From Sphingomonadales bacterium Ga0077559 (GTDB lineage: Bacteria; Pseudomonadota; Alphaproteobacteria; Sphingomonadales; Sphingomonadaceae), in contig LNFK01000075.1 in the NCBI GenBank assembly GCA_001464315.1, forward strand, positions 186,001 through 250,000: a stretch of DNA of 64,000 nt, written 5' to 3'. Shown one piece after another: positions 20,216-30,954 of the stretch. The number at the start of each line of letters is the position of its first letter. Within the stretch, counting starts at the first letter, position 1. The translations under genes and the position numbers were made by a program. The notes beneath the pieces are model-generated. The model saw only the letters and a list, made by a program, of their open reading frames with translations, did not search any database and had not been told where the DNA came from.

Positions 20216-22732
20216 ATGTCAGAAATAGAGCGTTTCAACCCGCACGTCGCCGACGCGCGGTGGCAGAAGATTTGGGATGATAAGGCGACCTTTGTGGCCG
20301 ACGATGCCTCAGAAAAGCCGCGCGCCTACATACTCGAAATGTTTCCTTACCCTTCGGGCCGGATCCATATTGGTCATGTCCGTAACTACACTATGGGTGA
20401 CGTAATCGCCCGCTACAAGCGGATGACCGGGCACGAAGTCCTACACCCTATGGGCTGGGACGCGTTCGGGATGCCCGCCGAAAATGCCGCGATGGAAAAG
20501 GGCGTCCATCCCGGCGGTTGGACCCGCGACAATATCGCCAATATGCGCAAGCAGTTAAAACGCATCGGCCTTGCTATCGACTGGACCCGCGAACTTGCGA
20601 CCTGCGAGCCCGAATATTACGGGCATGAACAGGCATTGTTCCTGAAACTGTATGCGGCGGGCCTTGTTTATCGCAAAGAATCTGCTGTGAACTGGGATCC
20701 GGTCGACATGACCGTGCTCGCCAACGAACAGGTGATCGACGGCAAGGGCTGGCGCTCGGGCGCGCCCGTTGAGCGCCGCAAGCTGAGCCAGTGGTTCTTG
20801 AAGATTACCGATTTTGCCGACGAGTTGCTCGAAGGACTAGGAACGCTCGACCAGTGGCCCGACAAGGTCCGGTTGATGCAGGAAAACTGGATCGGGCGCA
20901 GCAAGGGTCTGACCTTCCGTTTTGCTTTTCCGGGCAGCAATGGAGACGGCATCGATGTCTTCACCACCCGCCCCGACACGATGTTCGGCGCGAGCTTTGT
21001 CGCGATTGCCGCCGATCATCCGGTCGCGCAGAAACTCGCGTCCAACGCACCCGAACTGCAGGCCTTTATCGAGGAATGCCGCAAGGGCGGGACGACTGCG
21101 GCTGATATTGAGACCGCCGAGAAAAAAGGCTTCAACATCGGGCTGACCGTTGAGCATCCGCTCGATCCAAGCTGGCATCTGCCCGTCTATGTCGCCAATT
21201 TCGTGCTGATGGATTATGGCACCGGCGCTGTGTTCGGTTGCCCGGCACATGACCAGCGCGACCTTGATTTCGCGCGCAAATATGACTTGCCTGTCACCCG
21301 CGTAGTTGCCGATGGTGACCTGACCGACAGCGATTTCGATGGCAATGTCGCATATACCGGGCCCGGCACGATCGTGAACTCGCACTGGATAGACGGCCTG
21401 ACCATCGAGCAAGCCAAAGCCGATGTCATCGCAAAGGCCGAGCACGAAGGCTGGGGCAAAGGCCAGACGCAATACCGATTGCGCGACTGGGGCGTGAGCC
21501 GCCAGCGTTATTGGGGCACACCGATCCCGATCATCCATTGCGAAAGCTGCGGCGCCGTACCGGTCCCTGACGATCAATTGCCGGTGAAGCTGCCCGAAGA
21601 CGTTAGCTTCGATATCCCTGGCAATCCACTCGACCGGCATCCGACCTGGAGCAAGGTCGATTGTCCGTCGTGCGGCAACACGGCACGGCGCGAAACCGAC
21701 ACGCTTGATACTTTTGTCGATTCAAGCTGGTACTTCATCCGCTTTGCCAGTCAGCCGAATGACAAGCCGTTCGACCGAGAAATTGCCGAAAAATGGCTGC
21801 CGGTCGATCAATATATCGGCGGCGTCGAGCATGCAATTTTGCATCTGCTCTATGCCCGTTTCTGGACTCGCGCGCTGAGCCATATTGGTTTGATCGACGT
21901 GAAAGAGCCGTTTGCTAGCCTTTTCACGCAAGGGATGGTGACGCACCAGACTTACCAAGACGCCAGCGGCAACTGGCTTACGCCGGAGCAGGTAAAGCGC
22001 GATGGCGACATCTGGACGATCATCGGTAGCGGCGCGCCTGCCAAGGCCGGCCGCATTGAGAAGATGTCGAAGTCCAAGAAGAACGTCGTCGATCCCGATG
22101 ATATTGTCGACCAATATGGCGCCGACGCAGTGCGCTGGTTCATGCTGTCCGACAGCCCGCCAGAACGCGATCTCGAATGGTCGGAGGCGGGCATCGAAGG
22201 CTGCTGGCGTTTTGTTCAGCGGCTGTGGCGATTGACCGGACAGGTTAGCGGCGCAACTGGCGAAGATAAGGCGCTGATGCGCAAGACGCATCAAGCAATT
22301 GCAGGCATTGGCGCGGATATCGAGGCACTGGCATTCAACAAGGCGGTCGCCAAGATTTACGATCTGGCAAATGCCATCGAAAAGGCCGCGCCGTCTGCCA
22401 GCCGCGACGCCGCAATCCGAACGATCATCCTGCTTTCCGCGCCGATGGTTCCACATCTGGCCGAAGAGGCGTGGACCAAACTAGGTGAAGGCCTGATCGC
22501 CGATGCACCCTGGCCGCAAGTCGATGCCGCGTTGCTGGTCGAAGACGAAGTGACCATTGCCATTCAGGTCAGGGGCAAGCTGCGCGACACGCTGACGGTG
22601 GCCAAGGGTTTGAGCCAGGACGAGATGCAGGCGCTTGCGCTTGCCAGCCAGAAGGTTCAGTCTGCCATCGACGGCGCGGAAATCCGCAAGGTCATTGTGG
22701 TTCCCGACAGGCTGGTCAATATCGTCATATGA
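20216..22732 (+). CDS. leuS: Leucyl-tRNA synthetase
   Basis: [45 protein letters not shown]. Confidence 0.98.
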   Translation: MSEIERFNPHVADARWQKIWDDKATFVADDASEKPRAYILEMFPYPSGRIHIGHVRNYTMGDVIARYKRMTGHEVLHPMGWDAFGMPAENAAMEKGVHPGGWTRDNIANMRKQLKRIGLAIDWTRELATCEPEYYGHEQALFLKLYAAGLVYRKESAVNWDPVDMTVLANEQVIDGKGWRSGAPVERRKLSQWFLKITDFADELLEGLGTLDQWPDKVRLMQENWIGRSKGLTFRFAFPGSNGDGIDVFTTRPDTMFGASFVAIAADHPVAQKLASNAPELQAFIEECRKGGTTAADIETAEKKGFNIGLTVEHPLDPSWHLPVYVANFVLMDYGTGAVFGCPAHDQRDLDFARKYDLPVTRVVADGDLTDSDFDGNVAYTGPGTIVNSHWIDGLTIEQAKADVIAKAEHEGWGKGQTQYRLRDWGVSRQRYWGTPIPIIHCESCGAVPVPDDQLPVKLPEDVSFDIPGNPLDRHPTWSKVDCPSCGNTARRETDTLDTFVDSSWYFIRFASQPNDKPFDREIAEKWLPVDQYIGGVEHAILHLLYARFWTRALSHIGLIDVKEPFASLFTQGMVTHQTYQDASGNWLTPEQVKRDGDIWTIIGSGAPAKAGRIEKMSKSKKNVVDPDDIVDQYGADAVRWFMLSDSPPERDLEWSEAGIEGCWRFVQRLWRLTGQVSGATGEDKALMRKTHQAIAGIGADIEALAFNKAVAKIYDLANAIEKAAPSASRDAAIRTIILLSAPMVPHLAEEAWTKLGEGLIADAPWPQVDAALLVEDEVTIAIQVRGKLRDTLTVAKGLSQDEMQALALASQKVQSAIDGAEIRKVIVVPDRLVNIVI

Positions 22733-23217
22733 AGCGCTTTTTTGCCCCCGTTTTGATGCTGGCCGCGCTTTCTGGCTGCGGTCTCCAGCCGCTCTATAGT
22801 GGCGGGTCGACGGGCGCGGTTGCAACTACCCTGGGTTCGGTTTCGGTTGACCCTATTGAAGGCAAGAGCGGGTGGCTGATGCGCAATGCACTCAACGATC
22901 GCTTGCAGGCAGCGGGAAGCTCCGCGCCGCGTTACCGGCTGACCGTTGCGCTTGATGACCAAATCGAAGGCTTTGGTATCCGCGCAGATGACACAATCAC
23001 CCGCGAACGCCGCACATTGCGCGCGCGGTATCAGCTGATTGACACAAGCACCGGGACGACCGTGATCGATGCCACAGCAGGCTCCGATGCGGGGATTGAC
23101 GTGGTCAGTTCGGAATATGCGACCATCGCGGGCGAAAACAGCGCGCTGGAAAATCTGACGCAGCGCGTCGCCGACCAGATCGTGACCCGGCTCTCGCTCT
23201 ACGCACGCGGCGAATGA
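22729..23217 (+). CDS. lptE: LPS assembly lipoprotein LptE
   Basis: Lipobox [13 protein letters not shown]; 4-bp overlaps with leuS and holA. Confidence 0.88.
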   Translation: MKRFFAPVLMLAALSGCGLQPLYSGGSTGAVATTLGSVSVDPIEGKSGWLMRNALNDRLQAAGSSAPRYRLTVALDDQIEGFGIRADDTITRERRTLRARYQLIDTSTGTTVIDATAGSDAGIDVVSSEYATIAGENSALENLTQRVADQIVTRLSLYARGE

Positions 23218-24236
23218 GCAGCTCCAAGGAACGGGCTTTCATTAGCGCGATCTCTGCGCGACCCGATGTCAGGCTGTTCCTTGTTTTCGGGCAGGACGAA
23301 TCGGCCATAGCTGACATCGCCGCGCAAATGGCGGCGCAATTAGGCGCCACCGAACGCATTGACCTCGACAGCGACCGTATCCGGAACGACCCCGCATTGC
23401 TCGCCGATGAGGCATCAGCGCTCTCCCTATTCGGCGATAAACGCTACATACGGCTGAATTTCCGGCGCGAAGAGGGATTGGCTGCGGTAGAAAATTTGCT
23501 GGAGATCTCAGGCGACGCTAATCCGGTCATTGCCATCGCAGGCAATCTCACCAAGGCCAGCAAGCTACGCAAACTGGCGGAAAGCCACAGCCGCGCCATG
23601 GCGCATATCTGCTATATGCCCGAAGAGGGCACCGCCGCTGCATCTGTCATGGCTTATGCCGCCACCTTGGGGTTGAAACTCGACCGCAGTCTGGGCGCGC
23701 GCATCGCGCGTTACACCGGACAGGACCGCAAACTGGCGCAGGCCGAACTCGAAAAACTTGCGCTCTATTATGACGCTGCGCCCGAACGCCCTGCAACGGT
23801 TGAAGTTGCCGCTTTCGAAGCCCTATCCGCCGAAACCGGCGAGGAGAATGTAGGCGGGCTGGTCAATCAGGTTATGAGCGGCGAATTGCGCGCGCTGGGC
23901 CGCGAACTGGCGAGCGCGCGCGAAATGGGCGTAGACGCAATCCGCATCATACGCGCATTGCAACGCCGAGTGGCGTTGCTGTTGTCACTGCGCGCTAAAG
24001 TTGATGCCGGGTCGAATGCAGGCGCAGTGGTCAAGGCGACGCGGTCGATATTCTTCAAAGAGGCCGATGAATTCGTGAAGCAACTGGGCCGATGGCCCTC
24101 GGCGCGTCTGGCTGGGCTAAACGGTCATTTGCTCTCGGTTGAAGCCAAGCTGATGTCGGTCAAGGACGGTCTCGGCAGCGTGATACTGGAAGAAGAACTG
24201 ATCCGTATTGCCCGCGCCGCGGCACGGCGCAGCTAA
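23214..24236 (+). CDS. holA: DNA polymerase III subunit delta
   Basis: FLVFGQDESAIADIAAQMA...; leuS-lptE-holA synteny. Confidence 0.9.
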   Translation: MSSSKERAFISAISARPDVRLFLVFGQDESAIADIAAQMAAQLGATERIDLDSDRIRNDPALLADEASALSLFGDKRYIRLNFRREEGLAAVENLLEISGDANPVIAIAGNLTKASKLRKLAESHSRAMAHICYMPEEGTAAASVMAYAATLGLKLDRSLGARIARYTGQDRKLAQAELEKLALYYDAAPERPATVEVAAFEALSAETGEENVGGLVNQVMSGELRALGRELASAREMGVDAIRIIRALQRRVALLLSLRAKVDAGSNAGAVVKATRSIFFKEADEFVKQLGRWPSARLAGLNGHLLSVEAKLMSVKDGLGSVILEEELIRIARAAARRS

Positions 24237-24245
24237 CCCCCTGTT

Positions 24246-24274
24246 CGTCATCCTGAACTTGTTTCAGGATGACG
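24246..24274. repeat. Perfect palindrome (dispersed-repeat type / bidirectional terminator)
   Basis: cgtcatcctgaa-cttgt-ttcaggatgacg, 12-bp perfect stem between convergent genes. Confidence 0.65.
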
Positions 24275-24296
24275 ATATTTGGACTATCTCGGCGAG

Positions 24297-24827
24297 TTAT
24301 TCATATTGCGCGGTAATCGGGATCCGCGCGCGAAAAGTGCCCGAAGCATTGCCGCGAACCAGCAATTTGCCGCCGAACGAAAATTCCAGCCTGCCCATTT
24401 GGTCAAGCCGGGGATTGGCCGAAAGCGTGGTCCGAAGCCCGGCAATCTCGACTACCCCGCCCGTCGAAGATGTCATACGCGCCGTTGTCGGCATGTCGAT
24501 GCGCACCGCGCGTCCGGGCTCGCCGCGTACCACCGCAATGCCCGCAAGCGCAGAGCCGCCCAAATCGACCATCCCGCCATCGACCCGTCGACTGCCACTT
24601 TGCGGGTCGAGGTCGATCGCCCCACCGCCCGAACCGGACAACGCCGCGCGGCTGAAATCGAGCTTGGTAGATATTTCCAGTGATAGCGGAATCTCGCGCA
24701 AGCTTTCGGCTTGCGTGCTGGCATCGGTCCGCTTGCACAAACGGCATGAGTCATCGCCCGCAGCCACAAGCAACGGCAAAAGCCCCAACGCCCCCACAGC
24801 GCGCAGCATATGACCTGGTCCTGTCAT
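24297..24827 (-). CDS. DUF4402-family exported protein, orphan
   Basis: Hydrophobic N-terminus then DDSCRLC; C-terminal FSFGGKLLVRGNASGTFRARIPITAQYE matches the DUF4402 C-terminal pattern. Start refined to MTGPGHM. Confidence 0.7.
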   Translation of the reverse strand: MTGPGHMLRAVGALGLLPLLVAAGDDSCRLCKRTDASTQAESLREIPLSLEISTKLDFSRAALSGSGGGAIDLDPQSGSRRVDGGMVDLGGSALAGIAVVRGEPGRAVRIDMPTTARMTSSTGGVVEIAGLRTTLSANPRLDQMGRLEFSFGGKLLVRGNASGTFRARIPITAQYE

Positions 24828-24927
24828 ATCCTGCCCGAAATAAAGCATCATGGTAAATGGCAGGTTAAACCGGTAACCTTGAAGGTGCATATGACGAACA
24901 CCACATCAGGACCTGAAAGGTGACATC

Positions 24928-25320
24928 ATGGAAAAAGTTCACAAAACCGATGCCGAATGGCGCGAAACGCTTGATCCGGTGCAATATCATGTGCTGCGCG
25001 AAGCGGGCACCGAACGGGCATTTGCCGGTAAGCTGACCGACGAAAAGCGCGAAGGCGAATTTCGGTGCGCCGGGTGCGGCACCACTTTGTTCGCTTCGGA
25101 CACCAAGTTTGACAGCGGCTCGGGCTGGCCGAGTTTTACATCGCCTTCTGACCAGGAAGTCGTCATCGAAAATCGCGATATGTCGCATGGCATGGTCCGG
25201 ACTGAAGTCCGTTGCGCCGCGTGCGAAGGGCATCTTGGCCATGTCTTTCCCGACGGTCCGGGGCCGACGGGGCTGCGATATTGCATCAACAGTGCGGCGC
25301 TTGAATTCGACCCCGAATGA
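24928..25320 (+). CDS. msrB: Peptide-methionine (R)-S-oxide reductase
   Basis: [46 protein letters not shown]. Confidence 0.97.
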   Translation: MEKVHKTDAEWRETLDPVQYHVLREAGTERAFAGKLTDEKREGEFRCAGCGTTLFASDTKFDSGSGWPSFTSPSDQEVVIENRDMSHGMVRTEVRCAACEGHLGHVFPDGPGPTGLRYCINSAALEFDPE

Positions 25321-25374
25321 CGTCGGTCGAATGCTGCTTGTCGGCCTGACGGATAGCGATTAACACCCCGGCCA

Positions 25375-27405
25375 ATGGCACGTGCAAGCAAAGCATCGAA
25401 CGAACGCGGACCGTTCCTAACTTGGACCATCCGCCTCCTTAAAATCGGCGTGATAGGGGCGCTATTGGGCCTGATGATAGTCGGCATTTTCGTCGGCATT
25501 GCGCGCAGCGAAATCGACAGTTTCGAGGATCTGAAAGCATCACCCAATGGCCAGATGATCCGGGTACGCGCCGCCGATGGCACCGTTATCCAATCGCTTG
25601 GACCAAGTTTCGGGCGCTGGTTGACCATTAACGAGTTGCCGTCCGAGATGAAGGACGCGATGGTCGCGGTCGAGGACCGGCGCTATTATATGCATCCCGG
25701 CGTCGATCCCATCGGCATCACCCGATCGTTTTACGTCCGTGCGGTCGAAGGTCGCTGGACGCAAGGGGGCTCGACAATCACGCAGCAGCTGGCGCGCAAC
25801 GTCTACCTCAACAACAATAAGGAATTTGGCCGCAAGATGCGCGAGATCATTCTCGCGCTCGCGATGGAAACCAAATTTTCTAAAAATCAAATTCTCGAGC
25901 TTTATCTGAACAAGGTGTATTTCGGTGGCGGCGCGTATGGCGTCGATGCCGCAAGCCGCAAATTCTTCGACCATGGGGCCGAGGAGATCTCGCTCGCCGA
26001 AGCAGCGATCATAGCAGGCCTGGTCAAGGCGCCATCGCGTTATTCACCAACCGCCGATGCGCAAGCTGCGCTCGGACGCGCCGGTGTTGTTGTTGAAGTG
26101 ATGCAGGATGCGGGCATGATCACCGCCGCGGAGGCAGCATCGGTAAAGCCTGCGCTGGTAAAGATGAACGCAGAACCGGCGCAGGACAGCGTCCGTTATT
26201 TCACCGACTGGGCATTGCCGCAACTTGACGGGCTGATCGACGAGACCGAAAAGCCGATAGATGTATGGACGACGCTCGACCTGAAAATGCAGCGCGCAGC
26301 AACTGCTGCGATTGTTGCCAACGTGCCGCGCGGAACGCAAGGGGCGCTGGTCGCCATTGACCGAGATGGCGCGGTCAAGGCAATGGTCGGGGGCACTGAT
26401 TATGTGACCAGCAATTATAACCGCGCGGTTACGGCAACGCGCCAGCCGGGGTCGGCTTGGAAGCTGTTCGTATATCTGACCGCTTTGGAAGCAGGCTTTC
26501 GCCCTGAGGACAAAGTTGTGGATGAACCTGTGGAAATCGACGGCTGGCAGCCGAAGAACAGCGGCGGCAATTATGCGGGCGAAATTACCGTAAGGACGGC
26601 GTTCGCCTATTCCAAAAATACAGTCGCCGCGCAAATCGGGCAAGAAGTCGGCACCAGCAGTATCGCCAACATGGCGCGCCGTTTTGGCATCACAACGCCG
26701 GTGAACACTCTACCTTCGATGGTACTGGGAACCTCAGATGTCAGGGTCATCGACATGACCCGCGCCTTTGCCGCGGTTCAGGCGAAAGGTCGCAGCATCA
26801 CACCGTTCGGTATATCCAAGGTGACGACCATCGACGGCGAGGTCATTTATTCCGCCAAAACGCAAAATTCGATTCAGCTGGTCGAAGAGTATGTTGCCGC
26901 CGGTATGACCGATCTGATGCAGACGGCCGTGGCAACGGGCACGGGCCGTGCTGCCAATATCGGACGCCCGGTTGCCGGCAAAACCGGTACCACAAGCAGC
27001 AACAAGGACGGCTGGTTCTTGGGCTTTTCGAGCGGATTGACAACAGGTGTGTGGATGGGCCGCGACAATGCGCGCGCGGTCGGCGGCCTTGAGGGTGGCC
27101 GTGCACCGGCACAGGCGTGGGCGGCATTCATGCGGGTCGCGGTCGCGGGACGTCCGGTTGAACAATTCCCGACCGATGTGACCTTCCCCGAAAGGCTCGA
27201 GGAAGAGGAAGATCCGGTGCTTGAAGGCGAGGAAATCCTGGTCGACGAAAACGGTGAGCCCATCGATATGCGCCCGGGCACCGGCGAAGGATTGCTCCCG
27301 CCCGGCAAAGAACCCGATGTGCTTGACGAGGAATTTCTCGATAGGGCGCTCGGTCGCCGTCGCGAACCTGAAGAGCCTGCCCAAGCAGACCCTTTTCAGG
27401 AATAG
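25375..27405 (+). CDS. PBP1A-family bifunctional transglycosylase/transpeptidase
   Basis: VEDRRYYMHPGVD, GGSTITQQLARN, LNKVYFGGGAYGVDAA; SAWK, SKN and KTGTTS motifs. Confidence 0.96.
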   Translation: MARASKASNERGPFLTWTIRLLKIGVIGALLGLMIVGIFVGIARSEIDSFEDLKASPNGQMIRVRAADGTVIQSLGPSFGRWLTINELPSEMKDAMVAVEDRRYYMHPGVDPIGITRSFYVRAVEGRWTQGGSTITQQLARNVYLNNNKEFGRKMREIILALAMETKFSKNQILELYLNKVYFGGGAYGVDAASRKFFDHGAEEISLAEAAIIAGLVKAPSRYSPTADAQAALGRAGVVVEVMQDAGMITAAEAASVKPALVKMNAEPAQDSVRYFTDWALPQLDGLIDETEKPIDVWTTLDLKMQRAATAAIVANVPRGTQGALVAIDRDGAVKAMVGGTDYVTSNYNRAVTATRQPGSAWKLFVYLTALEAGFRPEDKVVDEPVEIDGWQPKNSGGNYAGEITVRTAFAYSKNTVAAQIGQEVGTSSIANMARRFGITTPVNTLPSMVLGTSDVRVIDMTRAFAAVQAKGRSITPFGISKVTTIDGEVIYSAKTQNSIQLVEEYVAAGMTDLMQTAVATGTGRAANIGRPVAGKTGTTSSNKDGWFLGFSSGLTTGVWMGRDNARAVGGLEGGRAPAQAWAAFMRVAVAGRPVEQFPTDVTFPERLEEEEDPVLEGEEILVDENGEPIDMRPGTGEGLLPPGKEPDVLDEEFLDRALGRRREPEEPAQADPFQE

Positions 27406-27406
27406 C

Positions 27407-28084
27407 TTAAACCACCAGTTCCTCCAGCATCCGGCGCGAGACGATTTTCAGGCCATACTCGTGACGCGCGACTATTCCGCGGCGAACAAGCTGCGCCAGC
27501 GCGCGCGATGCCGTTTCGCGAGTGGTGTTGACACTAATGGCCAGCGCCGACAGAACCGGAAGCGGCTTGATCCAGTCTTCTTCGTCGGTCATTGACAGCA
27601 ACGCCTGATAACATCGCCCAGTCGCGCTGAGCCCGATCCGTGCCGCCATGCGGTCGAGTACCATATCAAGCTGCCGGGCCATCAATAACGCCACCCCTTG
27701 CGCAATCGCCGCATATTGCGCGGCAAGCTGCGCAATCTTTCGTGTCGGAATCACCAGCACCGACAATTCGCCGACTGCGCTGATGTCGGCGCGATGCAAC
27801 ACAGGTTCAGGATAGGCCCCGAATAGTTCGCCGGGACCGTAGCCTGCCAACCGCGCATGCTGCCCATCCACGCTGAACAGGTCGGCGGCCGCGATTCCGT
27901 CGATAACAAGATAGAGGAGGTCGCTGGGGTCACCGCGTAATGCAATCGTTGCGCGATGCTCAAAGATTCGAAAATGTGATGCCGCGTAAATCAGTGCTGC
28001 CTCGTGTTCGGGGCATCGGAAGCAAGCGGCGATCAGTGCCAGATGTTCGGCCTCTTTCAACTTGCGCCCCCGACCGTTCAACAC
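27407..28084 (-). CDS. Crp/Fnr-family transcriptional regulator
   Basis: cNMP-binding-type beta-roll followed by SALAISVNTTRETASRALAQLVRRGIVARHEYGLKI HTH. Confidence 0.85.
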   Translation of the reverse strand: MLNGRGRKLKEAEHLALIAACFRCPEHEAALIYAASHFRIFEHRATIALRGDPSDLLYLVIDGIAAADLFSVDGQHARLAGYGPGELFGAYPEPVLHRADISAVGELSVLVIPTRKIAQLAAQYAAIAQGVALLMARQLDMVLDRMAARIGLSATGRCYQALLSMTDEEDWIKPLPVLSALAISVNTTRETASRALAQLVRRGIVARHEYGLKIVSRRMLEELVV

Positions 28085-28122
28085 CGGAATATCTATAGTT
28101 TCGCCGCGTAGTCGGCAAGCGG

Positions 28123-29187
28123 CTATAATTGATGACCGGTGCGGTCGCGTTTGGTTGCCAGATAATGCGCGTTATGTGGATTGGCAGCGATTTTAAGTGG
28201 CAGCCTTTCGGCGACTTTGATCCCCTCGGCCGATATTCCCGCGACCTTTTCCGGATTATTGGTGAGCAATCGTATTTCACCGATCCCAAGCAATCCGAGC
28301 ATCCGCGCTGCGACCGAAAAATCGCGCGCATCGACGGCAAAGCCAAGCCTGACATTGGCATCGACGGTGTCGAAACCCTGATCCTGCAATGCGTAGGCGC
28401 GCAATTTGTTGATGAGGCCAATACCGCGTCCTTCCTGTCGCAAATAAAGTAATATGCCCCAGTTCGCGTTCGATATCCGATGCAACGATTCGTGCAATTG
28501 CGGGCCGCAGTCACATTTTAGGCTGCCGAGCACGTCTCCGGTGAGGCATTCGCTGTGGAGACGCACAACCGGTGGTGTACCGTCGCGTTTGCCAAGGACC
28601 AGGGCGATGTGATCAGCCGAATCGGCATCCGAACGAAATGCTATAATCTCTGCATCGGTATTGGCCGCAACCGGCAGCCGCGCGCGCGCCGCAATCTGCA
28701 GCGCAGAACTGTCGTCAAACGCCGACACATCGGACGCCAAAACGATATCGGTATCGTCAGGTGAAGTGTCGCTTACTAGAAACGCCGGAAGCAGGCCGGC
28801 CAGCCGCGCCAGTTCTATGGCCGCCAACGCCGCTTCAGCGTCGGGGAGAGGCGCTGCCGCAAATGGCCCTTTCATCGGATACTGCAAATCCATTGTCGGG
28901 TCGGCAATCGCTAGCGCCAACGCCGCGTCGAGCCCCATAGGTGCCTTGATCAATACGGGAAGCGCAATATCGGCCGCCGCACGCTGGTTCACCAGCTTCA
29001 GCGTTGCGGCGCGGCTTTGCGAGAGTAAAAGTCCAGTCACGCCTGTGGTATCAGTTGCAGTCTCAACCGCGGTCAGTGTCAAACCGGCTTTGGGGCCTTC
29101 AACCCTGATTGGCCAACCGCGGCGAAGCGCGTCAATCGCTCGCGCTGCCCGCCGGGCATCACCGGTGGCAGGCATCGGCTCGTTCAA
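28123..29187 (-). CDS. ribA: GTP cyclohydrolase II with N-terminal extension
   Basis: HSECLTGDVLGSLKCDCGPQL zinc site; LRQEGRGIGLINKLRAYALQDQGFDTVDAN; NNPEKV. Confidence 0.93.
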   Translation of the reverse strand: MNEPMPATGDARRAARAIDALRRGWPIRVEGPKAGLTLTAVETATDTTGVTGLLLSQSRAATLKLVNQRAAADIALPVLIKAPMGLDAALALAIADPTMDLQYPMKGPFAAAPLPDAEAALAAIELARLAGLLPAFLVSDTSPDDTDIVLASDVSAFDDSSALQIAARARLPVAANTDAEIIAFRSDADSADHIALVLGKRDGTPPVVRLHSECLTGDVLGSLKCDCGPQLHESLHRISNANWGILLYLRQEGRGIGLINKLRAYALQDQGFDTVDANVRLGFAVDARDFSVAARMLGLLGIGEIRLLTNNPEKVAGISAEGIKVAERLPLKIAANPHNAHYLATKRDRTGHQL

Positions 29188-29990
29188 AAAGCAAATTCCG
29201 TCATGATCGGTGCGTGGTCCGAAGGCTTGCCCCAGCTGCGGCAGGTCTTGTGCACGACATGTGATTTGGCCTTGTCCTTAAGATCGGGCGTCACCCACAT
29301 ATGGTCAAGCCGCCGTCCCTTATCGGTAGCCTCCCAATCCTGCGCGCGGTAGCTCCACCATGTATAAAGCTTCTGCGACGGGTCGACAAATTCCCGTGCG
29401 ATGTCGGTCCAGTCGCCCGCCGCCTTCAGTTCGGCCAGCAAATCGAGTTCAACCTTGGTATGGCTGACAACATTAACCAGTTGTTTGTGGCTCCAGACAT
29501 CATGTTCGAGTGGCGCGACATTGAAATCACCGGTCAATATTGTCGGGCAGTCGACCGTTTTCGACCATTCGGTCATTCGGCCCAGAAACGCCAGTTTTTG
29601 ACCAAATTTAGGGTTATTCTCCAGATCAGGCACCTCGCCGCCCGCCGGGATGTAAACATTGTCGAGCCGGACGCCCTTGGTCGCCTCAGTGCCGATTTCG
29701 GCGCTGATGTGCCGCGCCTCGCCATTCGCCTGCCAATCCTCGACTCGGCGGTTGATCAGCGGCAATTTGCTGACGATGGCCACACCATGGTGCATTGGCT
29801 GGCCGTTGATCATCATGTGACGATAGCCGAATTGACGAAATAGGCCTTCGGGAAACAGCGTGTCGATGACTTTGGTTTCTTGCAGGCACAGGATATCAGG
29901 CGAAATTTCCTTACAGAAACGTTCGACAATATCGAGACGGGCACGGACTGAATTGATGTTCCAGGAAGCGATGCTGATATTTTGCGGCAT
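29184..29990 (-). CDS. xth: Exodeoxyribonuclease III
   Basis: ISIASWNINSVRARLD, LCLQETKV, GDFNVAPLEHDVW, RRLDHMWV, SDHAPI. Confidence 0.95.
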   Translation of the reverse strand: MPQNISIASWNINSVRARLDIVERFCKEISPDILCLQETKVIDTLFPEGLFRQFGYRHMMINGQPMHHGVAIVSKLPLINRRVEDWQANGEARHISAEIGTEATKGVRLDNVYIPAGGEVPDLENNPKFGQKLAFLGRMTEWSKTVDCPTILTGDFNVAPLEHDVWSHKQLVNVVSHTKVELDLLAELKAAGDWTDIAREFVDPSQKLYTWWSYRAQDWEATDKGRRLDHMWVTPDLKDKAKSHVVHKTCRSWGKPSDHAPIMTEFAF

Positions 29991-30039
29991 AGGCTTAATG
30001 CCCTAGTGCGGCGCGGCGCGGCGGGCAAGCTGCGGATGT

Positions 30040-30084
30040 GCAAAAAGCAAAGCCCTCATCCCGGGGGCATTTGGGATGAGGGCT
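30040..30084 (-). terminator. Strong intrinsic terminator downstream of lolA
   Basis: agccctcatccc-gggggcattt-gggatgagggct (12-bp perfect stem); minus-strand downstream sequence TTGCTTTTTG. Confidence 0.8.
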
Positions 30085-30267
30085 AAGCTTGCGTTCGTCA
30101 CGCGGATATCAGTGACCGACATTATCGCCGTGGGCAACAGGGGGAAAACCACACGAACTGTCAGCCGCTGATGACAAATTTATACAATGACTTTCCTGTC
30201 ACCCAGATGAACAACCCCCGTCTGAAGGACGACTGGTCGGCGCTCAGCATCCATTCATCGACAAGTC

Positions 30268-30891
30268 TCAACTTTTGCGGCGAACCGGACGCGGGTCTTT
30301 CCAGGTAAAGGCTGAATTAGGCACATTACCGTTATATTTGACACTGCCGAGTCGAATTGACGTGCGATTGTTTTTCGAATCGAGAGCCACCCAGCCGTTG
30401 AGCGTCAGGCCACCGGGCGCGGCGGGATCACGAACGAATATCATGGTAATGACGCCATATTCGGGACGCTTGGGATCGCGCACTTCGACGCTGATGACTT
30501 CATTGGTCGAAGTTTGCACAAGCTTGCCGTAGCGGCGTATATCCTGCCCGGGATCGAGCAAAGCAGCGAGCGGGCTATTGCGGATCGGCCAGCGCTGAAC
30601 CTGTTTCACCTCATAATCGATCATCGTCAACGCCTTGCCGTCGCCTACAATCAATAGCGGCACGCCCTTTTGATATTCGAAACGGACATGGCCGGGGCGC
30701 TTTAACATGAGCTTACCCGACAGCGTTCCACCGCGCCGGTCGGTCTGCGTAAAGCTGGACGTCATCGTACCGACGGCTTTCATATGAGCGACAACGCGAT
30801 CCATCTTGTCTGTGCCGGATTGCGCCGAACCCGGCATAGTCAGTACGAGCGCGGCGGGCGCGAACATCAGGGCATATTTTCCAAAAATCAT
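30268..30891 (-). CDS. lolA: Outer-membrane lipoprotein carrier protein LolA
   Basis: Signal peptide; TSSFTQTDRRGGTLSGKLMLKRPGHVRFEYQKG...LLIVGDGKALTMIDYEVKQVQRWPI. Confidence 0.92.
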   Translation of the reverse strand: MIFGKYALMFAPAALVLTMPGSAQSGTDKMDRVVAHMKAVGTMTSSFTQTDRRGGTLSGKLMLKRPGHVRFEYQKGVPLLIVGDGKALTMIDYEVKQVQRWPIRNSPLAALLDPGQDIRRYGKLVQTSTNEVISVEVRDPKRPEYGVITMIFVRDPAAPGGLTLNGWVALDSKNNRTSIRLGSVKYNGNVPNSAFTWKDPRPVRRKS

Positions 30892-30954
30892 TTTGTTTTC
30901 CTTGGGAGAGATGCAATTCGGGTAGCCGAAAGGCGTTGAACCGCATCTTAACCG

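Noticed and set aside
20837-21640. 267-aa minus-strand ORF
   Set aside because: Antisense shadow of leuS.
30085-30267. Possible 6S RNA, cobalamin riboswitch or RNase P RNA
   Set aside because: None of the expected conserved motifs could be matched by eye; kept only as an unspecified candidate transcript.
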